20,497 bases of DNA from Acidobacteriota bacterium (GTDB lineage Bacteria; Acidobacteriota; Vicinamibacteria; Vicinamibacterales; SCN-69-37), in assembly GCA_021824055.1 (NCBI GenBank), contig JAKALV010000028.1:1-20497 (forward strand), read 5' to 3'. Shown piece by piece: positions 14,409-20,497 of the stretch; position 1 is the stretch's first letter; the number at the start of each line of letters is the position of its first letter. The translations under genes and the position numbers were made by a program. The notes beneath the pieces were generated by a model. The model searched no databases, was not told where the DNA came from, and saw only the letters and a program-made list of their open reading frames with translations.

Positions 14409-16462
14409 GCCGCGTCCTGCACTTTCAGCACCACCATGGTCATATCGTCGTGCGGCTCCGCCTCGCCCACAAATGCTCTCACATCCCGCAGGACGCGTTC
14501 GCGAACACCCGCCGCATCCAGATCGCAATGCGCCGACACCACACGCGACAGCGCCGTGTCGCCGAACAGGTCGCCCTCCATGTTCATCGCCTCGGTGATG
14601 CCGTCCGTGTAGAGAACGATGACATCGCCGGGCTGGATCGGCTGCGTGTGCTCCTTGAGTATCTCGCCGAATCGCTCGGCGGCGCCGGGCAGGCGCAGCC
14701 CAAGCACCATGCCGTCGGGAACGACGACCCGACTGGCGCCCTCGCGGCAGACGAGCAGCGGCGTGTGACCGGCCCGGGCGCACGTCAGCGTGCCGGCGTC
14801 GAGGTCGATCACGGCGTAGGTCATCGTGATGAAGCTGCGGTTATCGAGATGGTCGGCCAGCAGATCATTCAACTCGACGAGCAGCGCGCGCGGGGACCGG
14901 TGGCGCCGGCTGAGCGCGAGCATCAGGCCCTTGAGCTCGGCCATGTACAACGCGGCCGATGTGCCCTTGCCCGACACGTCGGCGACCAGCACACCCAGCT
15001 GGCGCGGCCCGAGCGGAAAGAAGTCGTAGTAATCGCCGCCGACTTCCATCGCCGGTTCGCAGAGGTCCGCGATGCAGAGTCCCGGCACCTGCGGCACTGC
15101 GCTCGGCAGCAGCGATCGTTGAATGCGGCGGGCGATCTGCAGTTCTTCATCCAGCCGCAGCTTGTCGCGCTCGACGTGGCGCAGGTGCTCGATGCTCGCG
15201 CTCATGTTGTTGAACGAGCCCGCCAGGTCGCCGAGCTGGTCGTTGCCGCCGATCGGAATGCGGTGCGTGAAGTCGCCTTGACCGATCCGGGCCGTGCCGT
15301 AGAAGAGAAAGTGCACGGCCGACGTGATGCGTCGCGCCAGCGCGACGCCGCCGATGAACGCGGACACCTGGATCACCAGAAACAGGCCGGCCAGCACCAG
15401 CAGGGCCAGCTTCAGGTTGGCGGCGTCGAGCAACTGGGCGCCGCCCGATTGCGCCGACGCCATGCGGTCGTAGAGCTGGCCGACGGGCGCATCCAGCACG
15501 ATCGGCGCGCGGCCGGGCACGCCGGTCGACCAGTCGATGAAGTCCATGATGGCGATCGTGCGGCTGAACCCGATCAGCGAGCCCGACTCGGCCGGGCTCG
15601 GCGTGCTCTTCTTCGCGGGCACGACGTCGGCGGTTCCGACGAGCGGCGTGGCCGTTCTCGCCAGGCTCGTGAAGGTGACGCTCTCGATGCGCGCGCCCGT
15701 GCTGTCGTTCAGGCGCGAGATGACGTCCGAATCCACCGGCAGGTCGACGACCACGAACTCCAGGCCGTCCGCGTTCGGCACGACCGCCCGAATCAACAGG
15801 CGCTCGTCGGCGGTGCCCGACGTCACGAGCGCCAGCGTACCTTTGAAGCCGCCGGGCCGGTTGAGCAGCCAGTCGGGAATGGACACCGGCGCCGGCAAGT
15901 GCCGCCAGGGTCCGGCCGCGACCGACTCGAACGTGTTGCCGGACACGCGCCGGATGGCGGCCAGCGACATGGCGGGATACATCGACTGGCGGCTGCTGTA
16001 CTTGCGCGCGAGCACCTCGGCGGCGGCGGACGGATTCTGACCGATCTCGACGGCCGCGGTCTCGGCTACCAGCGCCACATCGTCCACGATGTTCTGGTAG
16101 CCGGTCTGAAACAGGTACGTCGCCGTGTTCATGTAGAGAAAGAGGCCGGCGACGAGCACGAAGACCACGATCAGCGCGACCGGAAACACGCCGAAGAAGA
16201 CGTACGAGAGGATCAGCTTGCGCCGCACCGCCCACAGCCATTGCCGCTGACCGCGCAGAAACGCGCGGCCGAACAGCCAGACGACCGACACCAGGAACGC
16301 GAGCCGGACCACCTTGCGAAACAGATCGACGATCGGCGGTAATCCGGCGGTCACCTGCAACGCAAAGATCACGATCAGCAAGCCGGCCGACAGCAGAAAC
16401 AACCGTCCGGGCAACGTGCGGAGCACGCCAAGTGCTTGCTGGATCGACCGTTTCAGAGGCAC
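14405..16462 (-). CDS. Membrane-bound RsbU/SpoIIE-type PP2C phosphatase with HAMP
   Basis: A 685-residue sensor phosphatase. Hydrophobic segments near 20-38, 52-68 and 83-111 are followed by a ~240-residue extracytoplasmic region and a further helix at ~350-376. A HAMP domain (~372-425, ARRITSAVHFLFYGTARIGQ) and a coiled-coil linker (ERDKLRLDEELQIARRIQRS, LLP) lead into the PP2C domain (~460-683). Metal ligands: Asp477 in VGGDYYDFF, Asp495 in VADVSGKG, and Asp672/Asp673 in PHDDMT. Such proteins dephosphorylate anti-anti-sigma factors in partner-switching pathways; no STAS or anti-sigma gene is in the window. GTG at 16460-16462 is the chosen start. Its stop overlaps the RNase III start, implying co-translation, an unusual pairing. 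Confidence 0.92.
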   Translation of the reverse strand: MPLKRSIQQALGVLRTLPGRLFLLSAGLLIVIFALQVTAGLPPIVDLFRKVVRLAFLVSVVWLFGRAFLRGQRQWLWAVRRKLILSYVFFGVFPVALIVVFVLVAGLFLYMNTATYLFQTGYQNIVDDVALVAETAAVEIGQNPSAAAEVLARKYSSRQSMYPAMSLAAIRRVSGNTFESVAAGPWRHLPAPVSIPDWLLNRPGGFKGTLALVTSGTADERLLIRAVVPNADGLEFVVVDLPVDSDVISRLNDSTGARIESVTFTSLARTATPLVGTADVVPAKKSTPSPAESGSLIGFSRTIAIMDFIDWSTGVPGRAPIVLDAPVGQLYDRMASAQSGGAQLLDAANLKLALLVLAGLFLVIQVSAFIGGVALARRITSAVHFLFYGTARIGQGDFTHRIPIGGNDQLGDLAGSFNNMSASIEHLRHVERDKLRLDEELQIARRIQRSLLPSAVPQVPGLCIADLCEPAMEVGGDYYDFFPLGPRQLGVLVADVSGKGTSAALYMAELKGLMLALSRRHRSPRALLVELNDLLADHLDNRSFITMTYAVIDLDAGTLTCARAGHTPLLVCREGASRVVVPDGMVLGLRLPGAAERFGEILKEHTQPIQPGDVIVLYTDGITEAMNMEGDLFGDTALSRVVSAHCDLDAAGVRERVLRDVRAFVGEAEPHDDMTMVVLKVQDAA

Positions 16463-16480
16463 GTGAGCAGAAGAAATGGC

Positions 16481-16486
16481 ATCATA
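16481..16486 (-). promoter_or_regulatory. Candidate extended -10 for the phosphatase-rnc operon
   Basis: On the minus strand TGTTATGAT forms an extended -10 (hexamer TATGAT, 16486-16481), 18 nt before the GTG start at 16462. No convincing -35 was found, as expected for extended -10 promoters. The element lies in the 29-bp gap before the divergent gamma-lyase gene. Confidence 0.4.
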
Positions 16487-16491
16487 ACACC

Positions 16492-17646
16492 ATGAAACTT
16501 GCGAAGAATGCGCGGTTCGCCACGGTCTGTTTGCATGCGGGACAGGAACCGGATCCCTCCACCGGAGCCATCATCACGCCGATCTTCCAGACCTCGACGT
16601 ACGTGCAGGAAGAACTCGGCAAGCATAAGGGTTTTGAATACGCGCGGACACAGAATCCGACGCGCGCGGCGCTCGAGGCCAATCTGGCTGCGATCGAGGG
16701 CGGCAAAGCGGCGTTCGCGTTCGCCTCGGGCATGTCGGCGGTGAGCGCCATCACGTCGCGGCTGTCGTCGGGCGACCATGTGATTGTCACTGACAATACG
16801 TACGGCGGCACGTTTCGGTTGTTCGACAAGGTGCTGACCCGCTACGGCCTGCAGTTCAGCTACGTCGACACATCCCGGATCGAGGAGGTCGAGCGCGCGT
16901 TCACGGCCAGGACCAAGCTGGTGTTCGTCGAGACGCCGACCAATCCGGTGCTGCGGCTATCGGATCTCGCGGAGATCGCCGCCCTGACCCATCGCAAGGG
17001 CGCCATCCTCGCCGTGGACAACACGTTCGCGAGTCCGTGCCTGCAGCGGCCGATCGCGCTCGGCGCCGATCTGGTCATGCACAGCACGACGAAATACCTC
17101 AACGGGCACAGCGATTCGATCGGCGGCGTGGTGATCGCCACGCGCGACGAGGACATCGAGTGGCTGCGCTTCATTCAGAACTCGGCCGGCGCGATCCTCA
17201 GCCCGTTCGATTCGTGGCTGGTCCTGCGCGGCACCAAGACGCTGCCCCTGCGCATGAAGCAGCACACCGCCAACGGCACGGCCCTCGCGCAGTTTCTCGA
17301 GAAGCACCCGAAAGTCACCAAGGTCATCTACCCCGGCCTGCCGTCCCACCCGCAGTACGCCCTGGCCAAGAAGCAGATGCCCAACGGGTGCGGCGGCATG
17401 CTCTCGTTCGAGGTGGCGTCGCTCGACGTCGCGCGGCAGGTGCTGAACCGTTTCAAGCTGATGGCCCTGGCCGAAAGCCTCGGGGGCGTGGAAACCCTCG
17501 TGTGCCATCCGGCGTCAATGACGCACGCGTCCGTGCCGCCGGAGCGGCGCGCGAAGATCGGCCTCTCGGACGCCTTGATCCGGATCTCGGCGGGCATCGA
17601 GGACATCGACGACCTAATCGAGGATCTGGAACAAGCACTTCGTTAA
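16492..17646 (+). CDS. Cystathionine gamma-synthase/gamma-lyase family PLP enzyme
   Basis: A 384-residue member of the Cys/Met metabolism PLP-dependent family (PF01053). ATG 16492 is chosen; the open frame continues 20 codons upstream but overlaps the divergent phosphatase gene. The PLP lysine is Lys201 in VMHSTTKYLNGHSD; Asp176 in AVDNTF binds the pyridine nitrogen; Tyr50 and Arg52 in YARTQNPTR contact the neighbouring subunit's cofactor; FASGMSAVSA binds the phosphate. SLGGVETLVCHPASMTHASV and the RISAGIEDIDDLIEDLEQAL tail are typical. MetB, MetC-like and gamma-lyase activities cannot be separated from these motifs; the sequence pattern most resembles gamma-synthase/gamma-lyase. A large palindrome directly follows the stop. 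Confidence 0.93.
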   Translation: MKLAKNARFATVCLHAGQEPDPSTGAIITPIFQTSTYVQEELGKHKGFEYARTQNPTRAALEANLAAIEGGKAAFAFASGMSAVSAITSRLSSGDHVIVTDNTYGGTFRLFDKVLTRYGLQFSYVDTSRIEEVERAFTARTKLVFVETPTNPVLRLSDLAEIAALTHRKGAILAVDNTFASPCLQRPIALGADLVMHSTTKYLNGHSDSIGGVVIATRDEDIEWLRFIQNSAGAILSPFDSWLVLRGTKTLPLRMKQHTANGTALAQFLEKHPKVTKVIYPGLPSHPQYALAKKQMPNGCGGMLSFEVASLDVARQVLNRFKLMALAESLGGVETLVCHPASMTHASVPPERRAKIGLSDALIRISAGIEDIDDLIEDLEQALR

Positions 17647-17749
17647 AGAGGCAAAGGGGCAAAGGGGCAGAGAGGCAATGAAAGGTCCACTGACAGACTG
17701 TCAGTGAGATCTTCATTGCCTCTCTGCCCCTTCGCCTCTTTGCCCCTCT
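17647..17749. repeat. ~100-bp palindrome of octamer repeats, likely two-way terminator
   Basis: Arms 17662-17682 and 17712-17732 are perfectly complementary over 21 bp. Outside them the arms continue imperfectly to about 17647 and 17749. Each arm is made of four 8-nt units (left: AAAGAGGC, AAAGGGGC, AAAGGGGC, AGAGAGGC). The interior holds a second perfect inverted repeat, CACTGACAG (17688-17696) and CTGTCAGTG (17698-17706), sharing the same centre at 17697. It spans the whole gap between convergent genes, beginning right after the gamma-lyase stop and ending 4 nt before the cutA stop. RNA from either strand would fold into a long stem, so transcription termination or mRNA 3'-end protection is plausible. 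Confidence 0.85.
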
Positions 17750-17753
17750 AACA

Positions 17754-18065
17754 CTAGTCCGCGTCGAGCCACGCCAAGTAGGCGCTGCTGCCGGCCACAA
17801 TGGGCAGCACGATGAACTCCGGCACGTCATACGGGCTCAGCGCGGTGATCGCCTCGTCGAGCGCGCCGATCTTGTCCGCCGATGTCTTGATGATCAGCTG
17901 CTGCTCGCGCGCCGTCTCGACGGCGCCTTCCCATCGATAGACCGAGGTCGCACCAGGCCACACGTTCACGCAGGCCGCCAATCCGCGTTCGACGAGGGTC
18001 TTTGCCAGTCCCTCCGCGTCAAACGCCGCCGGTACGGTTGTCAGCGCCACCACAAAATCGCTCAT
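17754..18065 (-). CDS. cutA: CutA1-family divalent-cation tolerance protein
   Basis: A 103-residue member of the CutA1 family, small trimeric ferredoxin-like proteins linked to copper and other metal tolerance in E. coli, whose biochemical role is still debated. Family landmarks in order: VVALTTVPAAFDAEGLAKTL, ACVNVWPGATSVYRWEG, EQQLIIKTSADK and YDVPEFIVLPI with a short WLDAD end. The family's HPY-PE motif reads SPYDVPE here (Ser77). ATG at 18063-18065 has an AGAGGA-type Shine-Dalgarno about 11 nt upstream. It diverges from the ftsB-like gene across a symmetric promoter region and faces the gamma-lyase gene across the octamer palindrome. Confidence 0.93.
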   Translation of the reverse strand: MSDFVVALTTVPAAFDAEGLAKTLVERGLAACVNVWPGATSVYRWEGAVETAREQQLIIKTSADKIGALDEAITALSPYDVPEFIVLPIVAGSSAYLAWLDAD

Positions 18066-18081
18066 GAGGTCTATTTTCCTC

Positions 18082-18110
18082 TTGTACGAGTGCCGACAAA
18101 CTGGTACAAC
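18082..18110. promoter_or_regulatory. Palindromic bidirectional promoter between cutA and the ftsB-like gene
   Basis: TTGTAC (18082-18087) and GTACAA (18104-18109) are perfect inverted repeats 16 nt apart. Plus strand: TTGTAC, 17 nt, TACAAC (18105-18110) with an upstream TG (extended -10). Minus strand: TTGTAC (18109-18104), 17 nt, TACAAG (18086-18081). Each half can thus be the -35 for one direction and the -10 for the other. The plus start would fall near 18117, a few nt before GTG 18121. Confidence 0.5.
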
Positions 18111-18120
18111 AGCTGTCGAC

Positions 18121-18543
18121 GTGCAGGAGCCCCAATTGCCGCGGATTGATGACGCCTCGCCCGATGCGCCGGCGTCGGTGACGCCGGCGGCGGATTCCGC
18201 GCCGGTGCGGGCGCGGGCACGGCGCCGCGCCGTCGGGCTCGAAGCCCGCCAGCGCCGGAAGACCATGCTCCGATACACCCTGCTGTTTGTGTCGGCGGCC
18301 TTCATGGTCAACGCGCTGGTCGGCGACAACGGCCTGCTGGCCACCCTCAAGGCAAGGCGCCAGTACGACGCGCTTCAGCGCCAGATCAACGCCCTGCGCG
18401 AAGAGAATCAGCGCAGCCTGAATGAAATGAACCGGCTCAAGTACGACCCGGGCGCCATCGAAGACGAAGCCCGCCGGGACCTTGGTCTCATCCGGCCCGG
18501 CGAAACGCTCGTGATCATCAAGGACGCCCAGCCCGCCAAGTAG
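18121..18543 (+). CDS. FtsB/DivIC-family septum formation initiator
   Basis: A 140-residue bitopic membrane protein. A ~47-residue basic, Pro/Ala-rich cytoplasmic tail leads to a single transmembrane helix (~48-66, TMLRYTLLFVSAAFMVNAL), then a coiled coil (~73-107, QYDALQRQINALREENQRSL) and the conserved C-terminal YDPGAIEDEARRDLGLIRPG pattern of FtsB/DivIC proteins. In the divisome FtsB joins FtsL and FtsQ to activate septal peptidoglycan synthesis. The GTG at 18121 is chosen because the candidate promoter lies at 18082-18110; an in-frame ATG at 18064 would lie upstream of that promoter and overlap the divergent cutA start. No other division genes are nearby. The long N-terminal tail is unusual for FtsB. 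Confidence 0.85.
   Translation: MQEPQLPRIDDASPDAPASVTPAADSAPVRARARRRAVGLEARQRRKTMLRYTLLFVSAAFMVNALVGDNGLLATLKARRQYDALQRQINALREENQRSLNEMNRLKYDPGAIEDEARRDLGLIRPGETLVIIKDAQPAK
18229..18253. repeat. REP-like palindrome copy inside the ftsB-like gene
   Basis: GCCGTCGGGC, loop TCGAA, GCCCGCCAGC: inner 5-bp CGGGC/GCCCG stem with partial outer pairing. It closely matches the intergenic palindrome at 18563-18587, sharing the identical left arm and loop position. Confidence 0.45.
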
Positions 18544-18562
18544 CCGGCCGGCTTCGCTCAGG

Positions 18563-18587
18563 GCCGTCGGGCTTGAGGCCCGGCGGC
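18563..18587. repeat. REP-like palindrome after the ftsB-like gene
   Basis: GCCGTCGGGC (18563-18572), loop TTGAG, GCCCGGCGGC (18578-18587); ten paired positions with one T:G mismatch. It could act as a hairpin terminator, but there is no T-run. A second copy sits inside the preceding coding sequence. Confidence 0.55.
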
Positions 18588-18607
18588 GCAGAGCTGCGGC
18601 GGCGATC

Positions 18608-18636
18608 TTGTCACGCGGCCCCACGCGCCGTAGGAT
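18608..18636 (+). promoter_or_regulatory. sigma-70-type promoter for a leaderless transcript
   Basis: TTGTCA (18608-18613), 17-nt spacer, TAGGAT (18631-18636), then 6 nt to the ATG at 18643. The hexamers, spacing and distance all fit a start site at the A of the ATG. This is the best leaderless candidate in the window. Confidence 0.6.
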
Positions 18637-18642
18637 GGCCCC

Positions 18643-19899
18643 ATGGCGATCCGGTCGTCGATCCGTTGTCGATTCCTGCTCAGCCTCCTGCTGCTTGTCG
18701 TGGTGCTGCCGGCGCGAGCCGGGCAAGGGACCCTGCGGTTTCTGATCAACGAGCCTGGCGTCTGGCGCCCTTGGCACTTCAACGTGTCGGATCAGGACCT
18801 CAGGTTGCTGGGCATGACCGCGGCGGACGGCAAAGCGTTCGAAACGCGGCTCAAGCAGATCGCCGACGTCTTCAGGTCGTCGCCGGTCTGGAATCCGCCG
18901 ATCGGGGTCGATCCCCTGATCAGCGCATCGGCCGATGCTCCGGGCGATTACTCGGCGTACCTGAAGGGCGCCGTGAAATACCGGCAGATCGCCGGCGGAC
19001 TTCTGATGGGGAGCTTCGATCGCTACGAGGTCATCCGCCGGGAGGGCGGCAAGGAAACCCGCGAGCACGAGATCGGCGATGAGACCTCGTTGATCGAGTT
19101 CAGCGTGAATCGGCTGCCCAGGGGCGCCGGCGTCAACAACCTCCAGGATGCGGCAGGCACCATCTACGAGCAACCCACTCGGACGGAAGACATCGGCGGC
19201 TTCCCGACGTATGGCGACCTGCTGGTCGTCACCACGAACGGGCGCCCGGTGTGGACGCCGGTCTCCCGCGAGCGGTTCCTCAAGGCATTCATCGCCACGC
19301 ACAAGCCCGACGCGGCCAACGCCGAGTTGTACATCGCGGCGCAGCAGAAACAGCTCGATGCCTTCCTCGCGCCCGCCGCGGTCGCGGCGCGCCAGGCGAA
19401 GTACAAGGCTGCCGTCGACAAGCTCGCGGCCAAGGGAGCCGCCGCGATGGAGCACGAGCGCCGCTACTGGGAGCGCGACGAGGCCGATACGCTCGCCGCG
19501 TTGAAGAAGGGCGCGTCCCACGATCCGAAGGAATCGCCCATGGCGCGCGTCATCGCCGGCGTCAAGACGGCCGAGAGCGATCTCGCGGCCATGCCACCGG
19601 CCGAACGCAGCGCGCCGGCCTGCCTGGCCGCCGATCGCGGCAATCACACGGACAGCGGCCTCGTGGCAATGGGCACGCCCGGATGTTTTCCGCTCGTCGC
19701 GCACAACCCCGGCTTCTTCGATACCCGGCTGCCCCCGACCGTGCCCCAGATTCTCACGGCGATGCAGTTCCGGGATCTCGAGAAAGTGTGGAAGAAGGGG
19801 CGCCCGACCGAGAGCACGGGCGGCCTCGACCTGTGGACCACCTACGAAGTGTTCGTGAAGGCCGACTGGCAGAAGATCGCCGGCATGATCGGCAAGTAG
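18643..19899 (+). CDS. Secreted protein of unknown family
   Basis: A 418-residue exported protein that I do not recognise. The signal peptide ends near ARA|GQ (about residue 26). The N-terminal ~200 residues are mixed alpha/beta (RFLINEPGVWRPWHFNVSDQ, YSAYLKGAVKYRQIAGGLLM, EIGDETSLIEFSVNRL, GGFPTYGDLLVVTTNGRPVW). Residues ~220-300 are an Ala/Lys-rich helical stretch (AELYIAAQQKQLDAFLAPAA, AARQAKYKAAVDKLAAKG) likely to form a coiled coil, and the C-terminal domain has two Cys (PACLAADRGNHTD, GTPGCFPLVAHNPGFFD) that could form a disulfide. No LPxTG-type sorting signal is present although a sortase gene follows on the other strand. It has its own promoter and no Shine-Dalgarno, consistent with a leaderless message. 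Confidence 0.8.
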   Translation: MAIRSSIRCRFLLSLLLLVVVLPARAGQGTLRFLINEPGVWRPWHFNVSDQDLRLLGMTAADGKAFETRLKQIADVFRSSPVWNPPIGVDPLISASADAPGDYSAYLKGAVKYRQIAGGLLMGSFDRYEVIRREGGKETREHEIGDETSLIEFSVNRLPRGAGVNNLQDAAGTIYEQPTRTEDIGGFPTYGDLLVVTTNGRPVWTPVSRERFLKAFIATHKPDAANAELYIAAQQKQLDAFLAPAAVAARQAKYKAAVDKLAAKGAAAMEHERRYWERDEADTLAALKKGASHDPKESPMARVIAGVKTAESDLAAMPPAERSAPACLAADRGNHTDSGLVAMGTPGCFPLVAHNPGFFDTRLPPTVPQILTAMQFRDLEKVWKKGRPTESTGGLDLWTTYEVFVKADWQKIAGMIGK

Positions 19900-19923
19900 G
19901 CTGCCGCCGTCAGCGGCGCCTAC
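19896..19923. terminator. Hairpin joining the two convergent stop codons
   Basis: GTAGGC-T-GCCGC (19896-19907), loop CGTCA, GCGGC-GCCTAC (19913-19923): 11 paired bases with one bulged T. The plus-strand TAG (19897-19899) pairs with the minus-strand TAG (19920-19922 on the complement). It is a probable two-way terminator without T-runs. Confidence 0.55.
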
Positions 19924-20497
19924 CGTATCTCTCTGGCGCGCACGACAAATCGATCCGGAGCCGGCCCGATAAAACTGAACGGGTAGCAGGTGATCAGCGT
20001 CAGCGTGTTATCGTCCGCGGACTTGAGGACATCGAGCGCCGTTGGCGGCACCACAGCCAGGGACTGCACTTCGTAATGCGCCTGCCGATCCAGTGTTGTG
20101 ACGTCGATCAGGTCACCCGGCTGAATCTCGCGAAGCGCCCGGAATATCGTGTCGCGATGTCCCGCCAGCACCACATTGCCGCGTTGGCCCAGCCACGCGG
20201 TATCGACGAGATGCCCCACGCCGCGTCGGAGTACCGCGTCACTTTCCCCTTGTCCGATCACGGCGCTCAGTTTGAGGCGCTCGATCCGAAGCTCGCCGAT
20301 CGCCTCGCCCGGGGTGAGCGGTGCCGCCGATGCGATTCCGGCGCCTGACGACTTCGCCGAAACCGACGTCTCGAGGGTCGAGCGAAACGCGGCGTCAGCG
20401 ACGCGCGCCCCAATGAGCACCATCCCGGCGTACGACAGCAAGACAGCGCCGGCGAACACAATCGCCACGCTGGCGTATCGAATGATCGTGCGGCCCG
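19920..20497 (-). CDS. Class D-type sortase, 5' end beyond window
   Basis: A membrane-anchored transpeptidase that cleaves a sorting motif and joins the protein to an acceptor. The frame is open to the right edge (RTIIRYASVAIVFAGAVLLS, a transmembrane helix), so the start probably lies outside; a GTG at 20466-20468 is inside that helix and is a less likely start. The catalytic triad is visible: His in VVLAGHRDTIFR, Cys in LTLITCYPFSFIG and Arg in PAPDRFVVRA (residues 104, 161 and 173 counted from that GTG). ELRIERLKLSAVI and QPGDLIDVTTLDRQAHYEVQ are normal sortase strands. The TLTLITCYPF-IGPAPDRFVV pattern is that of class D sortases. Its substrate is not in the window. Confidence 0.9.
   Translation of the reverse strand, partial: GRTIIRYASVAIVFAGAVLLSYAGMVLIGARVADAAFRSTLETSVSAKSSGAGIASAAPLTPGEAIGELRIERLKLSAVIGQGESDAVLRRGVGHLVDTAWLGQRGNVVLAGHRDTIFRALREIQPGDLIDVTTLDRQAHYEVQSLAVVPPTALDVLKSADDNTLTLITCYPFSFIGPAPDRFVVRAREIR

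Noticed and set aside
14276..16342. 688-codon plus-strand open frame opposite the PP2C phosphatase
   Set aside because: Composition is shadow-like (Arg, His, Gln, Gly rich) and the opposite strand encodes complete TM, HAMP and PP2C domains.
16463..16491. SAM riboswitch upstream of the cystathionine gamma-synthase/lyase gene
   Set aside because: Only 29 bp separate it from the divergent gene, too short for a riboswitch.

Overview
This is a GC-rich chromosomal window with Shine-Dalgarno-poor, closely packed genes and no phage, insertion-sequence or CRISPR machinery. The gene content fits a member of the Acidobacteriota, most likely Vicinamibacteria: secreted proteins of unknown family, a class D-type sortase, a RsbU/SpoIIE phosphatase next to rnc, and short-period intergenic repeats. 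That placement is inference from gene style, not from a marker gene.

Layout. 1-830: the 5' part of a PLP-dependent aminotransferase (minus), a 3' remnant of an FKBP-type prolyl isomerase, a degenerate heptamer repeat array, and a tRNA-Glu(UUC) with encoded CCA. 905-4423: a plus-strand run of a secreted amidase, an EamA transporter and a membrane-anchored NHL-like protein. 4462-4615: a 154-bp imperfect palindrome. 4616-5940: a minus-strand pair, a HAD hydrolase coupled to a Tat-exported intradiol-dioxygenase-like protein that lacks all four iron ligands. 6023-7021: a bacilliredoxin and a single-domain response regulator. 7080-12811: purA (minus) diverges from hutH-hutU (first two steps of histidine degradation), and hutU overlaps an ATPase gene with an Arg in its Walker A motif. 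12840-16462: a small secreted protein faces an operon of a RsbU/SpoIIE phosphatase and an RNase III carrying an extra N-terminal domain. 16492-20497: a cystathionine gamma-synthase/lyase, a second large palindrome, cutA diverging from an ftsB-like gene, a secreted protein of unknown family, and a sortase cut by the window edge.

Themes. Five genes (aminotransferase, amidase, purA, hutH, and the unknown secreted gene at 18643) have a TANNNT -10-like hexamer only 6-9 nt before the start codon and no Shine-Dalgarno, suggesting leaderless transcripts. Three of the convergent gene junctions carry palindromes (154 bp, about 100 bp, 28 bp), two of them built of short-period repeats. Four gene pairs overlap by 4 bp in ATGA/GTGA form, which fixes their starts and implies translational coupling.

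The observations most worth following are the urocanase with Phe at the position of the active-site Cys410, the ligand-less dioxygenase, the Walker A variant ATPase in the hut operon, the RNase III fusion coupled to a PP2C-type phosphatase, and the repeat palindromes. I do not see a clear new multi-gene defence or metabolic system.
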